The position numbers were made by a program, and so were the translations under genes. A stretch of DNA of 64,000 bases from positions 1,240,001-1,304,000 of the forward strand of contig NZ_LDPY01000001.1 in the NCBI RefSeq assembly GCF_001038505.1, in the 5' to 3' direction. The notes beneath the pieces are model-generated. The model ran no database searches and was not told where the DNA came from. It saw only the letters and a list, made by a program, of their open reading frames with translations. Source of the DNA: Puniceibacterium sp. IMCC21224 (GTDB taxonomy: Bacteria > Pseudomonadota > Alphaproteobacteria > Rhodobacterales > Rhodobacteraceae). Within the stretch, counting starts at the first letter, position 1. Every line of letters starts with the position of its first letter. Below are positions 46,697-55,510 of this stretch, piece by piece.

Positions 46697-48262
46697 ATGT
46701 CCGAATTGCGCGATGCCGCTATGACCTCGAAGGCCTGGCCCTTTGAAGAGGCACGCCGGGTGCTGAAACGGTACGAGAAGGCACCACCCGAAAAGGGATA
46801 TGTGCTGTTCGAGACCGGATACGGCCCGTCGGGTCTGCCCCATATCGGCACGTTTGGCGAGGTAGCGCGTACGACGATGATCCGCCAGGCGTTTCAGCTG
46901 ATTTCGGACATCCCGACGCGGTTGATTTGCTTTTCAGACGATATGGACGGGATGCGCAAGGTCCCAGAAAATGTTCCAGACCCGCGGCAGTTGGACGAGC
47001 ATCTGCAAAAGCCGCTGACATCTGTGCCGGACCCGTTTGGGACACATGACAGCTTTGGCGCGCATAACAATGCGATGTTGCGGCGGTTTCTGGACACTTT
47101 TGGGTTCGAATACGAGTTCATTTCAGCGACGGAATTTTATGCCAGCGGCCAGTTCGATGAAATTCTGCTGCGCTGCGCCGAGCGGTATGACGAACTGATG
47201 GCGATCATGCTGAAATCGTTGCGTGATGAGCGTCAGCAAACTTATTCGATCTTTCTGCCGATCCATCCCGAGACGGGGCGCGTGCTGTATGTGCCAATCA
47301 AGAACGTCGATGCCGCCAAGGGCGAGATTACGTTCGACGATCAGGACGGGCGTGAATGGACGCTTCCGCTCACTGGAGGCAAGGTCAAGCTGCAGTGGAA
47401 GCCGGATTTCGGCGCCCGCTGGGCCGCGCTGGGCGTCGATTTCGAGATGTACGGCAAGGATCACAGCACTAATACGCCGATCTATGACGGGATCTGCCGG
47501 ACGCTGGGCGTCAAGGCGCCAGAGCATTTCACCTATGAGCTGTTCCTTGACGATCAGGGGCAGAAGATCAGCAAATCCAAGGGCAACGGGCTGTCGATCG
47601 ACGAATGGCTGACCTATGCGAGCACCGAGAGCCTGTCCTATTTTATGTATCTCAAGCCCAAGACGGCCAAGCGGATGCATTTTGATGTGATCCCAAAGGC
47701 GGTTGATGAATACCATCAACAGTTGCGGGCCTATGTGACGCAGGATGCGGCGGCGCGGGTCAACAATCCGGTGTGGCATATCCACGGCGGCAAAGTACCT
47801 GAATCGAAGATGGTGGTGCCGTTTGCGATGTTGCTGAACCTCGCGTCGGTGTCCGGGGCCGAGGACAAAGAGACGCTTTGGGGCTTTATCCGCCGCTATG
47901 CGCCTGACGCAAGCCCCCAGACTCATGCTGATCTGGATCAGGCCGCAGGCTTTGCCGTGCGCTATTATCAGGATTTTGTGAAGCCAGCCAAAGTGTTCCG
48001 TGCGCCTGACGAAAAAGAAGCGGCAGCGATGCGCGATCTGGTCGAGCGGCTGCGCGCTTACGATGGCCCGGTCGAGGACGAGGCACTGCAATCCATCGTC
48101 TTTGCCGTTGGGAAAGAACATGGGTTCGAACCGCTTCGTGACTGGTTCAAGGCGCTTTACGAGGTGCTTTTGGGAGCGAGCCAAGGTCCGCGCTTTGGCG
48201 GGTTTGTGGCGCTTTACGGCATCAAGGACAGCATCGCGTTGATCGAAAATGCGCTAAACTAG
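46697..48262 (+). CDS. lysK: Lysyl-tRNA synthetase, class I
   Basis: 521 residues from the ATG with AAAAGGAG upstream. The Rossmann-type HIGH motif is in [14 protein letters not shown] and KMSKS in [11 protein letters not shown], so this is the class I enzyme and not the common class II LysS. It joins lysine to its tRNA. Class I LysRS is typical of archaea and some bacteria, including many alphaproteobacteria. No second lysyl synthetase is in the window. Confidence 0.95.
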   Translation: MSELRDAAMTSKAWPFEEARRVLKRYEKAPPEKGYVLFETGYGPSGLPHIGTFGEVARTTMIRQAFQLISDIPTRLICFSDDMDGMRKVPENVPDPRQLDEHLQKPLTSVPDPFGTHDSFGAHNNAMLRRFLDTFGFEYEFISATEFYASGQFDEILLRCAERYDELMAIMLKSLRDERQQTYSIFLPIHPETGRVLYVPIKNVDAAKGEITFDDQDGREWTLPLTGGKVKLQWKPDFGARWAALGVDFEMYGKDHSTNTPIYDGICRTLGVKAPEHFTYELFLDDQGQKISKSKGNGLSIDEWLTYASTESLSYFMYLKPKTAKRMHFDVIPKAVDEYHQQLRAYVTQDAAARVNNPVWHIHGGKVPESKMVVPFAMLLNLASVSGAEDKETLWGFIRRYAPDASPQTHADLDQAAGFAVRYYQDFVKPAKVFRAPDEKEAAAMRDLVERLRAYDGPVEDEALQSIVFAVGKEHGFEPLRDWFKALYEVLLGASQGPRFGGFVALYGIKDSIALIENALN

Positions 48263-48337
48263 GTTCGGACAGGCTGCGCTTTGACCAAAGGCGCGGTCGC
48301 ATTACCTTATTCTACATTCTTTGATGTGGAGAGAGTG

Positions 48338-48748
48338 ATGCGTGGTTTCATGATTGGTTTGATAATGGCGGCCCTGTTCAGCGGAGCAGCCTTGGCCCAG
48401 ACTTCGGACAATGCCGAGATTCAAGGTACGATCCGTTCGCAGATAGATGCCTTTCTGGCGGATGATCTGGACAGAGCTTTTGGTTATGCCAGCCCGACAA
48501 TTCAGGGGTTGTTTGGATCGGCTGGTAATTTTGGCAAGATGGTTCAACAAGGGTATCCGATGGTCTGGCGGCCCGACGACGTCCGCTTTGGTTCGCTGCG
48601 CCAGATTGAGGGCAATATGTGGCAGCAGGTGATCGTGCGTGACGGGCAGGGCATGACCCATGTTTTGGACTACCAAATGGTGATGCAGGACGGGGAATGG
48701 CGCATTGGTGGTGTGCAGATACTGCAACAGCCTGAAGTCTCTGCCTGA
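48338..48748 (+). CDS. DUF4864-type secreted protein
   Basis: 136 residues from the ATG with GGAGAGAG upstream. Signal peptide GLIMAALFSGAALAQTSD. The mature part (AEIQGTIRSQIDAFLADDLD, RAFGYASPTIQGLFGS, MVWRPDDVRFGS) follows the NTF2-like pattern of DUF4864. Function unknown. It follows lysK on the same strand after 75 bases. Confidence 0.78.
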   Translation: MRGFMIGLIMAALFSGAALAQTSDNAEIQGTIRSQIDAFLADDLDRAFGYASPTIQGLFGSAGNFGKMVQQGYPMVWRPDDVRFGSLRQIEGNMWQQVIVRDGQGMTHVLDYQMVMQDGEWRIGGVQILQQPEVSA

Positions 48749-48926
48749 GCGCTACGCCAACTTTCGGGGTTTGATCCGGCCTGCGCGTTCTTATCTGGCC
48801 GGGCGCGGTATCGCGGCGAAGATGCAACACCGACCGTTACGGTGGTGTCGGACGGCGTTAACCCGGCGGCACTAGGTCTTTTTCCAAAGCGGGGGCACCC
48901 CCTGTTGCGTGAGGAAAGGGACAGCA

Positions 48927-51212
48927 ATGAACAAGGCGATTACCGAGGGCGTGGTGTTTATGCCAACGACGTTTGGCGAAGGACTGAGCGTCTGGTCGCG
49001 CGGGGACGGCGTGCCGGGGTCGAACACCTATGCCAGCCTCGCGACGGCGGCGTATGTCCCGGCAGATCAGGATTTTGCCGGTTGTCTTGAACTGCAAAAG
49101 ACCGACGCTGTGCAGAAGCTCCGCTATATGGGTCAAACCGCGATTCTGCCGGGTTGCTATCTGCGGGTGACGGCGCGCGTCAAAGTGATCTCGGGGAATT
49201 TGCCGGCCGTGCGGATTGCGGGCTGGGCCGGGACCTCGGGCGGCGGTCATGTCGCGGGGCTGACCGAGGTCGGGCCGTCCACGGCGCTGACTGGCTACGG
49301 CGAAGTGGTCGAAGTCAGCGCCATCATTGGCACCGGCAATCGTGGCGGTGTGGACATGGTTTGGGGTATGCAGCCAACCTATGGTCATTTTGGACTGGAT
49401 CTGACCGGACCAACGGGCGGCGTTGTTCGGATCGACGATATTGTCATCGAAGATATCACCGACGTCTTTTTGCGCGACCTGATCAACACCGTCGATGTTC
49501 GCGACTATGGTGCGGTGGGCAATGGCACGACCGACGATAGTGCCGCCTTTGAAGCGGCGGATGCCGACGCTGACGGGCGCGAGATATTTGTTTCGAAAGG
49601 TACCTTTTACCTTGGGCAGTCGGTGACCCTGGACAATCGGGTCGCGTTCGAAGGGTCGGTGACGATGCCGGTGGATGCGATCCTGTCGCTGACCCGGAAT
49701 TTTGACCTGCCGGCGTACATTGACGCTTTTGGTGGCGACGAGGAGATGGCGTTAAAAAAGGCAATCCAGTCGCTGCTGAACAACGCCGATCACGAGAGTC
49801 TGGATCTGGGCGGGCGGCGGGTGTCACTGACCGAGCAGTTGGACGTCCAGGCGGCGGTGCCGAACCGCGACAGCTATGCCCAGCGACGTGTGATCCGTAA
49901 CGGCCAGTTGCGTGCCGAAACCAGCGGCACCTGGGATCCGATCGTGGTGACCAGTCAGGCAAGCTATTCTGCGAGCAATTCGACACGGCTGACAGGCGTA
50001 ACCAATGTGGCCAACGTGCGGGTCGGATCGTTGGTCGAGGGGGCAGGCGTCGGCCGTGAGATCTATGTCCGGTCCAAGAATATCGCCGCGCAGGAGGTCA
50101 CGCTGTCGCAACCGCTATCGGACGCGCAGGGCACGCAGAACTATACCTTTACCCGGTTCCGGTATCTGCTGGATTTCAGCGGGTTCGACAGGCTCGATCA
50201 ATTTGCGCTTGATGACATCGAATTCCAGTGTGCTGAGCTAGCCAGCGGGGTGCTGTTGTCGCCTTTGGGGACGATTATGCAGTTTTCGGGCTGCACCTTT
50301 AACCGGCCGGGGCATCGGGGCATCACGTCACCCGGTGAGGGGTGTCAGGGCATGCTGATCGACAATTGTCAGTTCATTAGCGCCGAAGGCGGGGTGTTGA
50401 CGCAGAACCGCAAGTCTGTAGCGATCAATGCCAACGCAAATGACGTCAAGGTCCGCAATTGCCGTGCCTCGCAGTTCCGGCACTTTGTGGTGCTGAGTGG
50501 TGCGCAGTCGGTGGTGCAGGGCAATCATGTCTTTCAGGGTGATCCTGCATCAAGCGGTATCCGCAGCGCCGGTATTCTGTTGTGTCTGAAGGCGACCAAC
50601 GCCACAATCACCGGAAATTACGTCGACAATTGCCATATCGAATGGACTAACGAACGTGAACCGGAACCGGATTACGTCAGTGGGTTCGGCTTTGCCGGCC
50701 TTACCATCACCGACAATGTGTTTCTGTCGTCGAACGTGGCGCCGTGGTTTTCGTTCATCGTGGTCAAACCCTATGGCACTGGCCATTTTCTGAACGGGTT
50801 TAACGTATCGGGGAACACGTTCCGCTGTGTTGGCACGACGATGAACAAAGTCGAGCGGGTCGATACCAGTTTTGCCGAGTTGGACCTGACCAAGATGAAG
50901 AAGGTATCGTTCAGCAACAACACCTTCAACAACATCGAATACGCGGTCGCCAACCCTGCGGTGGTTTCGCATTCGCAGAACACCCATGCGGCGGTCTGGC
51001 CTGTGTCGTTCGCCAACAAGCTGCCGTTCAACGGGTTGTCCAAGGACGTGGACGCGGTGGTGTTGCGTGGCCGGTTGCGCAACGAGGCGAATGTTAGCGC
51101 TTTTGACAATCCTCATACCGAGATCAGGCTGGGGCCAAACCAGGATCAGATCCATCTGACGTTTTCGGCGCCGATGCGGGGTGATGTGAACGTAACCGCG
51201 CGCATGGATTAA
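48927..51212 (+). CDS. Beta-helix (pectate lyase/GH28-like) protein, possible head-spike protein
   Basis: 761 residues from the ATG with GAGGAAAGGG upstream. An N-terminal domain of about 190 residues (MNKAITEGVVFMPTTFGEGL) is followed by DYGAVGNGTTDDSAAFEAAD, the pectate-lyase-3 start. A right-handed beta-helix is seen in repeated NxF/NxV turns (SGCTFNRPGH, TITGNYVDN, ITDNVFLSS). No signal peptide, which fits a phage-like spike better than a secreted enzyme. I recall gene transfer agent head-spike proteins (GhsB type) in Rhodobacterales with this architecture; the match is an inference. No capsid genes are adjacent. Confidence 0.7.
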   Translation: MNKAITEGVVFMPTTFGEGLSVWSRGDGVPGSNTYASLATAAYVPADQDFAGCLELQKTDAVQKLRYMGQTAILPGCYLRVTARVKVISGNLPAVRIAGWAGTSGGGHVAGLTEVGPSTALTGYGEVVEVSAIIGTGNRGGVDMVWGMQPTYGHFGLDLTGPTGGVVRIDDIVIEDITDVFLRDLINTVDVRDYGAVGNGTTDDSAAFEAADADADGREIFVSKGTFYLGQSVTLDNRVAFEGSVTMPVDAILSLTRNFDLPAYIDAFGGDEEMALKKAIQSLLNNADHESLDLGGRRVSLTEQLDVQAAVPNRDSYAQRRVIRNGQLRAETSGTWDPIVVTSQASYSASNSTRLTGVTNVANVRVGSLVEGAGVGREIYVRSKNIAAQEVTLSQPLSDAQGTQNYTFTRFRYLLDFSGFDRLDQFALDDIEFQCAELASGVLLSPLGTIMQFSGCTFNRPGHRGITSPGEGCQGMLIDNCQFISAEGGVLTQNRKSVAINANANDVKVRNCRASQFRHFVVLSGAQSVVQGNHVFQGDPASSGIRSAGILLCLKATNATITGNYVDNCHIEWTNEREPEPDYVSGFGFAGLTITDNVFLSSNVAPWFSFIVVKPYGTGHFLNGFNVSGNTFRCVGTTMNKVERVDTSFAELDLTKMKKVSFSNNTFNNIEYAVANPAVVSHSQNTHAAVWPVSFANKLPFNGLSKDVDAVVLRGRLRNEANVSAFDNPHTEIRLGPNQDQIHLTFSAPMRGDVNVTARMD

Positions 51213-51254
51213 CGCGTACTGTTTGACCGGCGCATCGCGGTGTGAAGGTCATTT

Positions 51255-51287
51255 GGGCTGTCCTTGGGGAGCAGGGCGGCCCTTTTT
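51255..51287 (+). terminator. Rho-independent terminator after the beta-helix gene
   Basis: GGGCTGTCC pairs with GGGCGGCCC (two G-U pairs) around a 10-base loop, followed by TTTTT. It lies 42 bases after the stop and ends where the convergent HugZ-type gene stops. Confidence 0.72.
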
Positions 51288-51770
51288 CTATGGAAGCAGG
51301 TCCTGTGGTGTCAGCTCAAACGCCTTGCCAAAGCCGCCATTCAGGAAGGCGGCCGAGATGTCGAACCGGAGCAGGGAAAAATCGGCAAATCCGATATAGA
51401 GTTTCGCCTTGGGTTGATGGGTCAGGTAGTGGGCGGCTAGCGTTGCGTGATCTGGCGTGCCATGCCGGATAAAACGCGCCGTGCCTTGCAGGCTTAGGCG
51501 CGGCCAGGTCAGCGGATCGCCGGTCTCACCCGGTTCGCCGAGCATGAGTGCGCATACCGGGTCAGATTTGAGCGCGCGGCTATGCTGTGACAGGTCCGAC
51601 ACTAGGCTAAGCGGCAGGCCGTCTGGCCCCGGCACGACCCCGATACGACTGACCATCGGCGCGCTGGTCGCAGGGTCGCGGGTCGCCAGCGCACCAAATC
51701 GGGCGTCGGAGATCAATGATTGGGCAAGCTGTCGTGCCTCATCATCGGTGTGGCGGATCGGCGATGTCAT
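51288..51770 (-). CDS. HugZ-like pyridoxamine-phosphate-oxidase-fold protein
   Basis: 160 residues from the ATG of MTSPIRHTDD (a second ATG lies 2 codons upstream). SLISDARFGALATRDPATSA then PMVSRIGVVPGPDGLPLSLV is the split-barrel FMN/haem fold; LSQHSRALKSDPVCALMLGE is the usual next segment. Members bind FMN, F420 or haem; HugZ degrades haem. The cofactor here is unknown. It is convergent with the beta-helix gene. Confidence 0.78.
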   Translation of the reverse strand: MTSPIRHTDDEARQLAQSLISDARFGALATRDPATSAPMVSRIGVVPGPDGLPLSLVSDLSQHSRALKSDPVCALMLGEPGETGDPLTWPRLSLQGTARFIRHGTPDHATLAAHYLTHQPKAKLYIGFADFSLLRFDISAAFLNGGFGKAFELTPQDLLP

Positions 51771-51958
51771 GCGCAATAATAGCGCGGTACGCCCTTAGCC
51801 GGTAGCCCTTGAAAGTGCCGCATATCCCACCGCGAAAACAGGGTGCCCGCGCTAAAGCCGGTTGGTTCAATGGGCTAACAGTCATGAATTGTGGTCAATC
51901 CCATGCCGCACGTGCGACACAGGAGGTGAATACAGGGGCGAATCAGGGAATTTTGGCC

Positions 51959-52600
51959 ATGACAGGCTATGTCATCACGGTCGCGCAGCAAAAAGGCGGG
52001 TCAGGCAAGACGACGATGGCCGCCAATCTGGCCATCGGCTTTCGTCGCGCGGGCAAGAGTGTTGCGCTGATCGACACGGACCCGCAGGGGTCGTTGGGGC
52101 GCTGGTTTATGACCCGCCTCGATACCGACGAATCGCTGGTGGAGGGGATGGAGTTTGCCACTTCATCCGCGTGGGGGATCACCTATGAGATCCGCAAGCT
52201 GACCGACAATTTCGATGTGGTGATCGTTGATACGCCGCCCAAGGCGGACAGCGATCTGCGCCCGGCCCTGCGCGCGGCGGATCTGGTGATTGTTCCTGTC
52301 TCGATGAGCCACGTGGATCTTTGGGCGACCGAGGGGGTCCTGGATCTGACGCGCCGCGAGGACAAAGAGGCGCTGGTGGTGATCAACCGGGCGCGCTCGG
52401 GTACGCGGTTGTCGGCAGATGTGGCGCAGGCTGCGGCCAAGCTGACCGCGCGCATCGCTGCGACGCAATTCGCCAACCGGGTGATCTATGCCGAGGCGCT
52501 GGGCAAAGGGATGGGTGCTGCTGAAATTGGTAAGTCGCCGGCGCGCGATGAGGTGGATGCGCTCACTGCAGAGGTGGCGGAGCTGCTGGCGACCCGTTAA
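51959..52600 (+). CDS. ParA-family ATPase
   Basis: 213 residues from the ATG of MTGYVITVAQQK; an upstream frame to 51809 is open. The deviant Walker A motif is QQKGGSGKTTMAANL, Walker B lies in FDVVIVDTPPKADS, and DTDPQGSLGRW is the switch. ParA/MinD-like proteins position DNA or large complexes. There is no parB beside it and it is too short for the chromosomal ParA, so it may position another cargo. The kinase-like gene starts 28 bases later. Confidence 0.87.
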   Translation: MTGYVITVAQQKGGSGKTTMAANLAIGFRRAGKSVALIDTDPQGSLGRWFMTRLDTDESLVEGMEFATSSAWGITYEIRKLTDNFDVVIVDTPPKADSDLRPALRAADLVIVPVSMSHVDLWATEGVLDLTRREDKEALVVINRARSGTRLSADVAQAAAKLTARIAATQFANRVIYAEALGKGMGAAEIGKSPARDEVDALTAEVAELLATR

Positions 52601-52628
52601 ACAGGGCGCAACTGCCAAGGAGAGCCCG

Positions 52629-53471
52629 ATGCATGACCTCGACGCGCTGCGCGCCCTGATCCGTTCCGACAGCGAGACGCGGGGCCAGACAATCTCGAAA
52701 CTCGGGTATTTCTGTGCGCCGTTCCGGCCTGCGACGGGGCCATATCAGGACAAGGTGATCAAGGTGTACCGCGGCTTGCGCGATGCGGCGGCACTGGACC
52801 GGCTGGCGGTGTGTCATGACGACTATGTGGCGGCGTTGCTGCGGACCGGGGTGCCGATGCCGCAAACCGAATTCACGCTGCTCGACATCGACGGCGCGCG
52901 TATTCCCGTGATCGTTCAAGAGGCGCTGCCAGCTGACAGCATGATGCGACCGCAGATGCAGCGCGCGGACTTGCCGCAGACGCTGGCCATGATGCAGGCC
53001 GCAGGTGAAGTTATCGCCAGTTTCTGGAACAACGCTGACCAGATCGGCACGCGAATCGGTTTTCACCCCTCGATCCGCAATTTTGCGATTGTCGACGGCA
53101 GCGCGGTGTTTTTTGACACCTTCCCGCCGCTGATCCATTACAGCCGCGCGGAAATGGGCCGGATGCTGCTGCAATTTTCTGACAAGCGGCTGATGCGTCT
53201 GATCGGACCGCTGATGCAGACCCGTGTCACCGGAATTCAGGATGAATGGTATTCCGCGCCGGAAACGCTTGTCGGCTTGGTTGGCAGCGCCTGCCGTCTG
53301 CGCCCCGACGATGCTCAGGCCTATCTGGACTGGGGCAGGGGGTTTGCGCGGGACGAAATGCCACGTTGGGCGGATGCGGCACTGCGCGGCATGGCCGAAC
53401 CGCCGCGCCTGCCGGGATACTGGACCGGATTTCGCAAGCTTTTGGGCCTGCAGGGCGAACCAAACGTCTGA
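52629..53471 (+). CDS. Kinase-like protein downstream of ParA
   Basis: 280 residues from the ATG with AGGAGAG upstream. GPYQDKVIKVYRGLRDAAAL then a lysine-containing strand pattern looks like the N-lobe of the aminoglycoside-kinase/protein-kinase fold, and FHPSIRNFAIVDGSAVFFDT looks like the catalytic N...D loop. A DUF6206-type relation is possible. The catalytic Asp is in the FDTFPP text. Substrate unknown. It shares a transcript with the ParA gene. Confidence 0.6.
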   Translation: MHDLDALRALIRSDSETRGQTISKLGYFCAPFRPATGPYQDKVIKVYRGLRDAAALDRLAVCHDDYVAALLRTGVPMPQTEFTLLDIDGARIPVIVQEALPADSMMRPQMQRADLPQTLAMMQAAGEVIASFWNNADQIGTRIGFHPSIRNFAIVDGSAVFFDTFPPLIHYSRAEMGRMLLQFSDKRLMRLIGPLMQTRVTGIQDEWYSAPETLVGLVGSACRLRPDDAQAYLDWGRGFARDEMPRWADAALRGMAEPPRLPGYWTGFRKLLGLQGEPNV

Positions 53472-53525
53472 GCATTAGGCAACCTGATGGATTGATGGCA
53501 ATATGGGTCGACAATGGAGGATACC

Positions 53526-53843
53526 ATGCCACAAATCACCTGTCCCACCGATATCCAGACGGTTTTGACAACGTTCGAAATGACCCCTGGCACCTGCCAG
53601 GATTTGCTGGACGAACTGACAGACGCCTATGACAGCTTTATCTCAAAGCAGACGGGGTTTCTGTCTGCGGGTCTGCATGTGAACGATGCCCAGACCAGAA
53701 TCGCCAATTATTCGCAATGGGCCCGCCGCGAGGATTTTCAGGCTATGTTGCGCAGCACCGAAATGCGCGAACGCAATCGGCGGATTCATGCACTATGCCG
53801 CAGTTTCGAGCCAGTGATGTACGATGTGGCCGCCGTTTTCTGA
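53526..53843 (+). CDS. Antibiotic biosynthesis monooxygenase-like protein
   Basis: 105 residues from the ATG with GGAGG upstream. The dimeric alpha/beta-barrel pattern is seen in DIQTVLTTFEMTPGTCQDLL and AYDSFISKQTGFLSAGLHVN, followed by RIANYSQWARREDFQAML. Members act on small ring compounds or haem, often without cofactors; function here is unknown. Confidence 0.72.
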   Translation: MPQITCPTDIQTVLTTFEMTPGTCQDLLDELTDAYDSFISKQTGFLSAGLHVNDAQTRIANYSQWARREDFQAMLRSTEMRERNRRIHALCRSFEPVMYDVAAVF

Positions 53844-53909
53844 TCAGGATCAAGGCGCGCAGAGGCAATACGTCCCAAGATATCGCCATGAGACAAAGGA
53901 GTACCGCTC

Positions 53910-54317
53910 ATGTACCGCAACATCCTTGTACCCGTCGCGATTGGCGACGAAGCTCGCTCCTCAGCCGAGCTTGACGTCGCCCGGAGCCTTCTGTCCGAGG
54001 GAGGGGTGATTACCCTCATCCATGTGGTCGAACCGATCCCGGTCTACGTGACCGCCTACGTCGCAGTGGATATCATGGCCCAGTCGCATGGCGCGATGAG
54101 GGCTGAACTGGAACAACTGGCCAAGGATCACGGTCCGGCTGAAACGCTGCTGATCGAAGGTCATCCTGGTCGCACGATTGTCGAACATGCCAAAACCAAG
54201 GCTGCGGATCTGATTGTCATGTCGGCACACCGGCCTGGCTTTGAGGACATTTTTGTCGGATCCACCACGACATATGTGGTTCGGCATGCCCCTTGTACGG
54301 TTCACGTTGTGCGGTGA
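53910..54317 (+). CDS. Universal stress protein (UspA family)
   Basis: 135 residues with AAAGGAGTACC upstream. MYRNILVPVAIGDEARSSAE opens the fold. The ATP-binding-type end is ADLIVMSAHRPGFEDIFVGS then TTTYVVRHAPCTVHVVR, in which the usual GxxGxxxxxx[S/T] loop is changed (H-R-P-G-F-E-D-I-F-V-G-S-T). Such proteins help in survival under stress; the mechanism is unclear. It is followed by a hemerythrin-type gene on the same strand. Confidence 0.88.
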   Translation: MYRNILVPVAIGDEARSSAELDVARSLLSEGGVITLIHVVEPIPVYVTAYVAVDIMAQSHGAMRAELEQLAKDHGPAETLLIEGHPGRTIVEHAKTKAADLIVMSAHRPGFEDIFVGSTTTYVVRHAPCTVHVVR

Positions 54318-54365
54318 TTGACTTTGCCTCCGCTTGTGCCATGTGGCGGGGCGGAGGTGCGGCGC

Positions 54366-54914
54366 ATGGATGATCTGAGCCTGGGGACCCGTCAGCAAAT
54401 GCCAGAGGGGCTGCGTGCCCTGCTGGCCGAGTTTCCGCGTGACGGATGGGAACGGCATCGTCATTTTGCCGGTCTGGTGCAATTCTGGCTCGAACGGCAT
54501 ATGATGTTTCGCCAGTTGCGCACTGTGATGCAGCAGGATGTCGAGGCGGCGATGGACAAAAAGATGCCCGGGCGCGAGCAAGCCTCGCGCTTGTCGCGAT
54601 TCGGCGGCATGATGGTCAGCCAATTGCACGGCCATCACCAGATCGAAGACGCGCATTATTTTCCGGTATTGGGCCGGATGGAACCCAAGCTGGGCAAAGG
54701 GTTCGACATTCTTGATGCCGATCATCACGCGATGGACGGGTTGCTGAACCGGTTCACTGAATCCGCCAATGCAGTGCTACAAGGCAAAGGCGAATTGGGA
54801 ACATTCCGGCAAGAATTGCTGTCTTTTGGCACGCTGCTCGAACGGCATTTGGAGGACGAAGAAGACCTCATCGTGCCGGTGATCCTGCGCCACGGTCCGG
54901 GCAAGCTGGAATAG
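54366..54914 (+). CDS. Hemerythrin-like protein
   Basis: 182 residues from the ATG with GGAGG upstream; TTG at 54318 opens the frame but is less likely. Helical throughout with histidines arranged as in hemerythrin: RDGWERHRHFAGLVQFWLER, QLHGHHQIEDAHYFPVLGR, DADHHAMDGLL and ERHLEDEEDLIVPVIL. The His and acidic residues would hold a di-iron site that binds oxygen or nitric oxide. Its neighbour, the universal stress protein, supports a stress role. The exact ligands are not verified. Confidence 0.82.
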   Translation: MDDLSLGTRQQMPEGLRALLAEFPRDGWERHRHFAGLVQFWLERHMMFRQLRTVMQQDVEAAMDKKMPGREQASRLSRFGGMMVSQLHGHHQIEDAHYFPVLGRMEPKLGKGFDILDADHHAMDGLLNRFTESANAVLQGKGELGTFRQELLSFGTLLERHLEDEEDLIVPVILRHGPGKLE

Positions 54915-55024
54915 TGACCCGTCCGGGACTCCGCGGATCTCTGAGGGGATGTGTTTGGCGGACAGGCGGCATCAGTCACGCTTGATTGTGTGGACGGTCG
55001 CTCGCGATCAGTCCAGAAGGCGGG

Positions 55025-55411
55025 TCAGGGAGTAGTTTCGGCTTCGGCATAGACTGCCCGGCATTGCGTCGCACCGGCATCGGCGGACCGTTGCAAGCCG
55101 GGCAACTGATTGCGCAGATCCTGCGCGCGGCGCCGTACTTGTTCCAGATCGACATTTTCGCGCCGTGTCACGGTTTGGTACCGTTCCCGGAAACAGGGAT
55201 AAAGTTCGCCGTCCGAGTCACGGCATCTTCCGAAATATGGCACTGAAACCTGAACCCGGCGCAGGGCGTATCCTCGCGCCAGCGTCGCCTCGGCCTGCTG
55301 CAACTCCGCAAAGGCGGCGCGGTAGGTCGCGCTGGCCTGATTCACGCAACGCTCGACCGGTGTTGCGCAGGCTGCAAGCAGCAGTAGCGGAAAGAGAAAG
55401 GCGAGTCGCAT
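55025..55411 (-). CDS. Small lipoprotein of unknown function
   Basis: 128 residues from the ATG of MRLAFLFPLL; the frame is open to 55438. The lipobox is LLLAAC. The mature part has helical text (SATYRAAFAELQQAEATLAR) and five cysteines after the lipid cysteine. Not recognised. It lies between the hemerythrin gene (plus) and uvrB, downstream of uvrB on the same strand. Confidence 0.68.
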   Translation of the reverse strand: MRLAFLFPLLLLAACATPVERCVNQASATYRAAFAELQQAEATLARGYALRRVQVSVPYFGRCRDSDGELYPCFRERYQTVTRRENVDLEQVRRRAQDLRNQLPGLQRSADAGATQCRAVYAEAETTP

Positions 55412-55510
55412 GTCACCAAGATAGTGATGGCACAACAATTGCCAAGTGTTCTGCTGTTTGGGGGCGGAAATCGGGACGTTGTCCGCCGTCCGTATGGTGA
55501 CGCCTTTCTG

